Shown: positions 58,766 to 64,000 of the stretch, piece after piece | Layout: every line of letters begins with the position of its first letter | How positions within the stretch are numbered: position 1 is the first letter of the stretch | Assembly: GCA_021234155.1 (NCBI GenBank) | Contig: JAJEKV010000126.1 | Location: 1,855,771 to 1,919,770, forward strand | Direction of reading: 5' to 3' | Length of the DNA stretch: 64,000 nucleotides | DNA from: Isoetes taiwanensis | Taxonomy: Eukaryota > Streptophyta > Lycopodiopsida > Isoetales > Isoetaceae | Notes under the pieces: generated by a model | The model's database searches: none | Told to the model about the DNA's origin: nothing | Seen by the model: the letters and a program-made list of their open reading frames with translations, nothing else | Program-made: the position numbers and the translations under genes

Positions 58766-59197
58766 ATGCACCAAATCCTCGAAGAAATCGCCGAGGAGGA
58801 AAGGAGGAGGAAAGAGGAACAAGATCGGGTGGCTGAAGAACGTGAAGAGCAGAGGCAGCCAACCATCGAGGAGAAACTTGAAGCTTGGGCTCGTTTGAAG
58901 GAGGCCGAAGAGAGAGAGGAACAGCGACAGCAGAGGCTCGACCCAGCTGAAGAAGAGGACCTCGCGGCGTTTATCAAGAAGTATGAAGCCAAAGAGCGCC
59001 ACCGAGAAAGGAAGAGAAAGAGGCAAGAGGAGGAGTCGAGCACAGCCGGCAAGCCGAAGAAAAGGAAGGCGAAGGGCATAAAGGCGGGCAAAAGAAAAGT
59101 CGTGAGGGTTGAACGGGTAAGGGGGTTAGTCATCAACGAGCCGCCAGCCGACCAGACCCCGCCCTCCACCGACGATTCACTACGTCCCCAACACTGA
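58766..59197 (+). CDS. Charged coiled-coil protein of the LTR element
   Basis: A 143-codon frame encodes Glu/Arg/Lys/Gln-rich helix (EEIAEEERRRKEEQDRVAEE) over the first ~85 residues. A very basic Lys/Arg segment (RERKRKRQEEE, KPKKRKAKG) follows, then a short Pro/Thr tail. The frame is open upstream to about 58,698, so the true start is uncertain. It lies inside the LTR element between palindrome copies B and C. A nucleic-acid-binding or gag-type accessory role fits the composition, but no domain is recognised. Low-complexity composition limits confidence. Confidence 0.4.
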   Translation: MHQILEEIAEEERRRKEEQDRVAEEREEQRQPTIEEKLEAWARLKEAEEREEQRQQRLDPAEEEDLAAFIKKYEAKERHRERKRKRQEEESSTAGKPKKRKAKGIKAGKRKVVRVERVRGLVINEPPADQTPPSTDDSLRPQH

Positions 59198-59484
59198 GGG
59201 GGCAAGCTCCTCAAAACCCCCGGTTGTGGAGCAGGTAGTACCGGAGCAGGTAGCACCCGAGCAGGAGCAGCCCGGGCAGGCACCGAAGCCCCCACCCTAC
59301 CCAACGTGGGATAGAGTCAAAAGCCAGCGGCCACAACGGTACTTTTGTAAATAACAGAAATTTTGTTAATATAAAGAATTTTTTTGGTTAAATAATATGT
59401 TTAATCTTGCCTAATTAGGTTAAGATATTGAATTCTGGCTTTTGTTTTGGAAAAATTGGACTTTTTGAGCAAAATTGAGACGAT

Positions 59485-59551
59485 GTCTCACACGTCACGC
59501 CAGGACAGAAAATGAACTTTTCATTTTCGGGCTGGGCGCAACGTGTGAGAC
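59485..59551 (+). repeat. 67-bp near-perfect palindrome, copy C
   Basis: Third copy, same orientation, with centre AAAATGAA-CTT-TTCATTTT: perfect 8-bp inner arms around a 3-base loop. It lies just upstream of the gag-like start at 59,604. The 5' CGTCACGCC has one substitution from copies A and B. Confidence 0.9.
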
Positions 59552-59603
59552 CATGCCCCAAAAATGCCAAAAACTGTTTGCTAGTCTCTTCTTCGCTAGA
59601 TCC

Positions 59604-60283
59604 ATGGCCACTGCTGACTTCAGGCGATGGTACAGCGCCAGTGCCCATGCTGCCGAGGCGGATGTCAATGACATCTTCCGAGTCTTCAGGAAAGAAATAG
59701 ATGTCCAAGCCACGGCATATAGGCAAGTTTTAGCAGAGTTCCAAGCTAGGGTAGGACCCTCCCTAGTGCAGCTAACACCTTGCATAGGCCATTTTGTTCC
59801 CCGCCCATCCCTTCAAGCAGCCCTGGGCGATGTTCCGAACATCGCCAAATACTTGACCAACAAGGCGCAGAGGCTGCCAGATTACATGGTCCTGACAGTT
59901 GACAGGACCAAGTATTTCTCCTACACCGCTGCCTTAGCCATTTTCCTTTCCCACCGTGCCGAAAACCCAATGGGGGCAACCTCTATTCCTCCCATGGAGG
60001 TGGACCCCATAGCAGCCCAAGCAGAAGAGCAGATGCTTTTGCAGTACCAGCAAGAGAAGAAGAGGAGTCGGACGACGAAGAGTATACGGAGCTCGACTCA
60101 GAGGAAGAACGGCGGCAAGCAGAAGAGGAGCTGGCCAACTTCGAGCGGAGCCGGCAAAACCTCAGAGTTGCTCCCCCACTTGGGCTAGGCATCACAAGCC
60201 TAGCCCCCATCATCATCGACGGTGAGGAGTATCTGCTCCTCAGCGACATCCGAATCTCAATGCGAGAGAGGGAGCTCGATTGA
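59604..60283 (+). pseudogene. Gag-like frame with an internal frameshift
   Basis: From ATG at 59,604 (MATADFRRWYSASAH) the frame encodes a helical protein (EADVNDIFRVFRKEIDVQAT; VLAEFQARVGPSLVQLTPCI) of the size and place expected for a capsid-type gag. Near 60,050 the original frame turns basic and stops at 60,188. The +2 frame there reads an acidic EEESDDEEYTELDSEEE, then APPLGLGITSLAPIIIDGEE, and runs to TGA at 60,283. One frameshift thus splits it. Further broken coding (LDDFIVREPRTFRFKSKPTH) follows to about 60,500. No CCHC knuckle is seen. The superfamily is unknown. Confidence 0.5.
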
Positions 60284-60660
60284 TGAGTTCTTTGCGCACC
60301 AACTTCGGCGAAACCAGATTTGGACGACTTCATCGTCCGGGAGCCTCGAACTTTCCGCTTCAAGTCGAAGCCGACACACCTACACAGAGGAGTCGACTTC
60401 ACATCCAGGCCTACGACAACATAAGACATGTTATGGAGGCCGAGAATTGCCATCATCGAAGAAGAGTTCCTCGCTATTCGGTGAACAGGATGGGGATCGG
60501 AGGCAAGACCACCAAATCTTGATGCCGAGCCCCTCGACACCACCTCCAAAGAAGAGGAGCGAGAATCAACATCGCGGTAGTCGACTCGACAATTGCGGAT
60601 CACTAAACCGACCGAGGTAGAGGTCGGCGAAGTATCTTGGGACGGCATAGAGCTGGACAC

Positions 60661-61450
60661 ACTGACCCCGAATTTTGGTCCACAGTTGTTTTTTACTTGT
60701 ACGGAAGTGTTGTTTTATGCCAAAAACAACACCAAAATGGCCCCAAAAGTCCACGTGGCCCGTTTATCCGGATTTGCACAAAGAGACAAGGTGGTTTTGC
60801 CAAAAATCCCACGGTGGTTTTTCTGGCACTTTTTTGTTTTTTTGTCAACGTGTCTTTTTTTTCACTGTTGTTTTTACCGAACTTTTTCGACGTGTAGTTT
60901 TTTTCTTGATTGTTGTTTTTTTGAGGAGCCACGCGTTGTTTATCTTCCAAAAAACACATGTAGGTTTAAATATTAGTACACGTGAAAAACCGAAAAAAAA
61001 AATAGTTGTTTTTTCCTTTTCAATATGTGTTGTTTTGTTTTCTCCACTTGTAGTTTTTTAAAGTCGACATTGTTTTCCCAAAAAATGATATGTAATTTTC
61101 AAGAAATTCATATGTATTATTTTAAAAATAATTGTTGTTTTCAAATGTTTCCAATTTTCTCTATGTTGATATTTTGTCTCCATATGTAGTTTTTAAAAGG
61201 TGCCATTGTTTTCCATTATTGTTTTCCTCATAAAAATATAGGTAATTTCAAAAAAAATCTACAATAGTCTTTTGAGAAAAAAATTCATATATTGTTTTTA
61301 GTTACTATAAAATCTACAAGTTATTTTTTAAATAAAAAAGCATTATTATGACATATAAGAAAAATAAATGTTGTCTTTAACCAATCATGTAGTGACACGT
61401 GGCATATATTTTCAAAAAAAAAATAAAAAAAAATCCAGTATTCACTAGAA
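60661..61450 (+). other. Low-complexity TTGTTTT-rich stretch
   Basis: GTTGTTTTT, ATTGTTTT and TGTAGTTTTT words recur about every 30-60 bp on the plus strand. Complementary AAAACAAC occurs near 60,722, and an ACACGTGGC (G-box-like) lies at about 61,393. It starts where the gag-like region loses homology. It may be the end of another element with subterminal repeats. There is no coding content. Confidence 0.4.
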
Positions 61451-62218
61451 TCTAGAAGGCAATATAATCATATTTTATTTTAAACATGACATCAGACATC
61501 ATTTTATTATTCTTTCTTGTTTATTCAATCTAAGCATATCCAGCTAAGAAAGTCTTTTTTGGAAATTGAACCCAACCAAGTTCATTAAATTTAGGCCTGT
61601 TTTAGAGGCCAAATTTCAATAATTGCAATAGAAGTTACAACGAAATTTAACAGAGTTTTGAGATCAAAATTTTAACACAAACTCGAAAAAGGAAGCTTTT
61701 TTATTTCGATCTTAAAGACGCATCAGAAAGACCCGTCTGAGAAAAGAGATTTTTATTTCCAATCTTAAGCCTATAGCAGAAGACACAAGTAGGAAAAGTG
61801 CAAAAGGCCTGCTTTGGCGAGCCTCTCCACCCATTTTTTGCAGCCTTGAAAGAAGAAAGCCACAATGTAAAGCAGTAGAAACATCTAAAGCCTTGAAGGA
61901 TACCTGACCAGTAGAAACATCTAAAGCATCCATTTGTATCGAATGGCCTGCTGCATATAAAACAAGCAACCAATTTTAGACGTCAAAAAACCAAAGCGGA
62001 TGACTAAGAACTTTCCTATATGGGCTGAAAGGCACCACTAACCAGAATAGGAGTACTGGAAGTCAGAGATGGCCCAGTAGCAGACAGAGCTATATATGAA
62101 ACCCCGAGCATATAGGAGTTCTGTTAATTTTTAGCTCACAAGTCCGGTAAGAATCGCCTGTGGTTGGTAAGCTGAAACCCTAAACAGCAGTTATTTGTAA
62201 TCAGATGGTAAGAATCAA
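61451..62218. other. Stretch without a recognisable gene
   Basis: A Cys- and Phe-rich minus frame (61,701-61,973) contains a small duplication (CAGTAGAAACATCTAAAGC near 61,874 and 61,910). No domain is recognised. Confidence 0.4.
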
Positions 62219-62867
62219 TTGTATACCGCGAAAGACACATGCTCAATGAATTCTCTTACCTCATCCAAATCCAAATCGGTTGTTTCCAATAATATTCCCT
62301 TTCAAATCACGAATCCAGGCGCTTTCGAACTAGCGAGTATTCATGGGCCAAAAGCATACTCTACTCCATGTGCCGCAGGGCGAGCACCATTGCCGGATTT
62401 GGTATCGCCATAGCCAAGCCGAGGCATTTTTCCGAGGGAACAAGGAGCGCCGATGTCTGGCCGTTTACGATGTCCGCTTTGCATCGCGGCATATCACCGG
62501 GACACCTAATCTTCGATTCGGACGCAAAAATCCGACGCGATTTGTTCACCGAGCGGATCCCGATCTGTGGGCGATCGAAACTCTCGCCATGCCCATGGAA
62601 CCCATCGATCGATGCGATGCCCTTCAGTTATTGTCTCCTGGATTGTCACTGGGCCGCAGATATGGCTTACGATTAGAGCTCAACTTTATTTCTACCCCGA
62701 CGCGAGAAAACGTCCATGGCGCATTATCTAAGAAATTTATGAGAGGCCCCGTGTTTTCATTCAAAAAAACCCGGCGATTTGGGGACAATATCTTTCTCGT
62801 TAACAATTCTCGAGTTTTAACTTTCACTCATCGCATCTATCTCTCGAATCATCATTTCCGACTCTAG
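62219..62867. other. GC-richer block with long overlapping frames, unassigned
   Basis: Between about 62,360 and 62,720 the DNA becomes more GC-rich, and both strands carry frames of 60-174 codons (62,343-62,867 plus the longest). None shows a family that I know. The composition contrast with the flanks suggests an inserted gene fragment, possibly organellar, but I cannot show this. Confidence 0.3.
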
Positions 62868-63062
62868 GGCCACCAAAAGTGATCACGGTTAAAGGAATCT
62901 CCCCATTGTCTGATTTTTTTTCCTTTGCTTCGAACATGGGGTGTATGGCCTGGTCGAATCCAGGGAGGCCGGCCAGTGTGACCAGGGGACTGGATCTGTG
63001 GTCGGATCACCACTGAAGCAGGGCAGCATGCACAAGGTGCATGTCGGATACCTCTGTGCGCC
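62868..63062. other. Short non-coding stretch
   Basis: No supported feature. A GGTCGAATCCAGG word near 62,951 resembles a tRNA T-arm, but no cloverleaf surrounds it. Confidence 0.3.
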
Positions 63063-63125
63063 ATAGCCATTCGAGGGAAAGGAAAAACACAAGGCGGCAG
63101 GGAGGGAAAGGAAAAACACAAGGCA
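63063..63125 (+). repeat. About 35-bp tandem duplication
   Basis: GAGGGAAAGGAAAAACACAA occurs twice (near 63,074 and 63,103), each followed by GGC. Confidence 0.8.
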
Positions 63126-64000
63126 CAGTGTTAATCTGAGGCAACCAATGAAATTACAGGACATGGATCGACATCTTAGCCATTGATCTCACCGCCAATC
63201 TCCACCGTCAATTCTAAGGGCCAATCAGAGAATAGGAGGGAGATCAAGATCTATGCCATCCATCTAAGCCATTGGTTAAACTACTGCTTGGATGCATATT
63301 TAAACTCAAAAAAGTTTTAAAATGTCCCATATTTCTTGATACTTATGAAAATGCCCCTATATTATAAGAAATTGCCAAATTGCCCCTAATGGGGAATGTC
63401 AAACTGGATGACGAGCAAAAGCGATGGAGATGGACAAGTTCTAGAGTATGTCCGAACGACCTTGGTTGCTGCAACAAAAACGGAGGGATTACTCCATACT
63501 CCTCCAATGAATTGACATTATTAAAAACTTTATAGCTTAGAAGCGGCACCACTGCTCATTTAACTTGTAGAGATTGTCGGAAACCTCTATGTATTGGCAT
63601 CTTTTTTCAATTGAAACTGACAGCGGACCAATTTCTAAGATCAAGAATTATCATCTACAATGATAATCCTCTTCAAAACTCCATTATATTTCGATAAAAT
63701 CCTTGATGCCGCCCTCTGAACAAGTGTTCTTGAACAATCTGCAGGAAATAAATTCACAAGGATCAATTACGTATATTGCAAAGATCGTGTTTTAAGCCTT
63801 TCTGAAACGGTGAACAAGATAATTTCATAAATGTTTATCATATTTTGCGAAAATTGGTGCGTGTCAGGCCTATTCCACATTACAAACTTCACTTTGGAAC
63901 TGAATCATACGAATTAATATGGAAGTTGAATAATAACAAATGAAGCTCGTGCACATTTATTTCCTGAAGGCATAAAATGCAAATTTGACCTGGTGTGGAA
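63126..64000. other. Stretch without a recognisable gene at the window end
   Basis: A CCAATCAGAGAATAGG word and a CATATTTAAACTC TATA-like word near 63,220-63,305 look promoter-like on the plus strand, but no coding exon follows before the window ends. Short frames are unassigned. Confidence 0.35.

Larger units (their letters stand above)
56384..60660 (+). mobile_element. LTR retrotransposon, 5' part (LTR, PBS, gag-like frames)
   Basis: The LTR, a TGGTATCAGAGC primer-binding site at 58,021, and gag-like frames up to about 60,660 form one element in the plus orientation, inserted in the thymidine-kinase relic. I see no protease, reverse transcriptase, RNase H or integrase motif. I also see no second LTR, polypurine tract or second GCAAC before the window ends. 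It is therefore either truncated at about 60,660 or a non-autonomous derivative whose 3' LTR lies outside. The superfamily cannot be set without pol. Confidence 0.75.

Noticed and set aside
62940-62965. tRNA-like T-arm GGTCGAATCCAGG
   Set aside because: No acceptor stem, D-arm or anticodon arm can be fitted around it.

Overview
The window is nuclear DNA from a land plant. The evidence is an intact six-exon gene for a RING / kinase-like / WD40 protein, a degraded plant-type CACTA (En/Spm) transposase with DUF4218 and DUF4216 regions, LINE reverse-transcriptase remnants, a Mutator-like transposase relic with a SWIM-type finger, and an LTR element with a tRNA-iMet primer-binding site. Only two convincing intact genes are visible in 64 kb and the rest is mostly decayed repeats. 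This suggests a large, repeat-rich genome such as a fern, lycophyte or gymnosperm. I cannot name the species.

Layout. 1-10 kb: no recognisable gene, a (CTTCAT)n microsatellite, and stretches enriched in one short word each (TTTAGCTAA, GATGTAA, CTTTGCC). 10.07-11.95 kb: a degenerate LINE on the minus strand. 11.95-12.5, 19.1-19.2 and 24.6-25.1 kb: three GC-rich islands sharing a near-palindromic CGTCGTT/AACGGCG word. 13.5-17.1 kb: a GC-rich macrosatellite of three full units plus a partial fourth. 17.1-25 kb: minisatellites, a G-quadruplex-type tract and a three-copy 120-bp repeat. 25-31 kb: nothing recognised. 31.6-32.0 kb: a small hydrophobic-protein gene with a LINE 3' tail close to its 3' end. 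33.5-37.1 kb: the RING/kinase-like/WD40 gene.

37.5-49.4 kb: a hexokinase-like N-terminal fragment, then blocks of imperfect palindromes of the form GTGATTCC...GGAATCAC. These blocks alternate with a MULE relic, a ~100-bp satellite and an unidentified decayed minus-strand coding block. 49.9-52.7 kb: a 5'-truncated CACTA element. 53.5-54.8 kb: a LINE remnant. 55.9-56.4 kb: a thymidine-kinase pseudogene, cut off exactly where a 1.6-kb LTR begins. 56.4-60.7 kb: the LTR, its primer-binding site and gag-like frames, including three copies of a 67-bp near-perfect palindrome. 60.7-64 kb: a TTGTTTT-rich stretch and unassigned sequence.

The two host genes appear independent and both are on the minus strand. 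The best candidates for undescribed biology are the GTGATTCC palindrome arrays, which bracket decayed coding blocks like the ends of an unknown transposon family; the CGTCGTT/AACGGCG islands; and the 67-bp palindrome carried three times by the LTR element.
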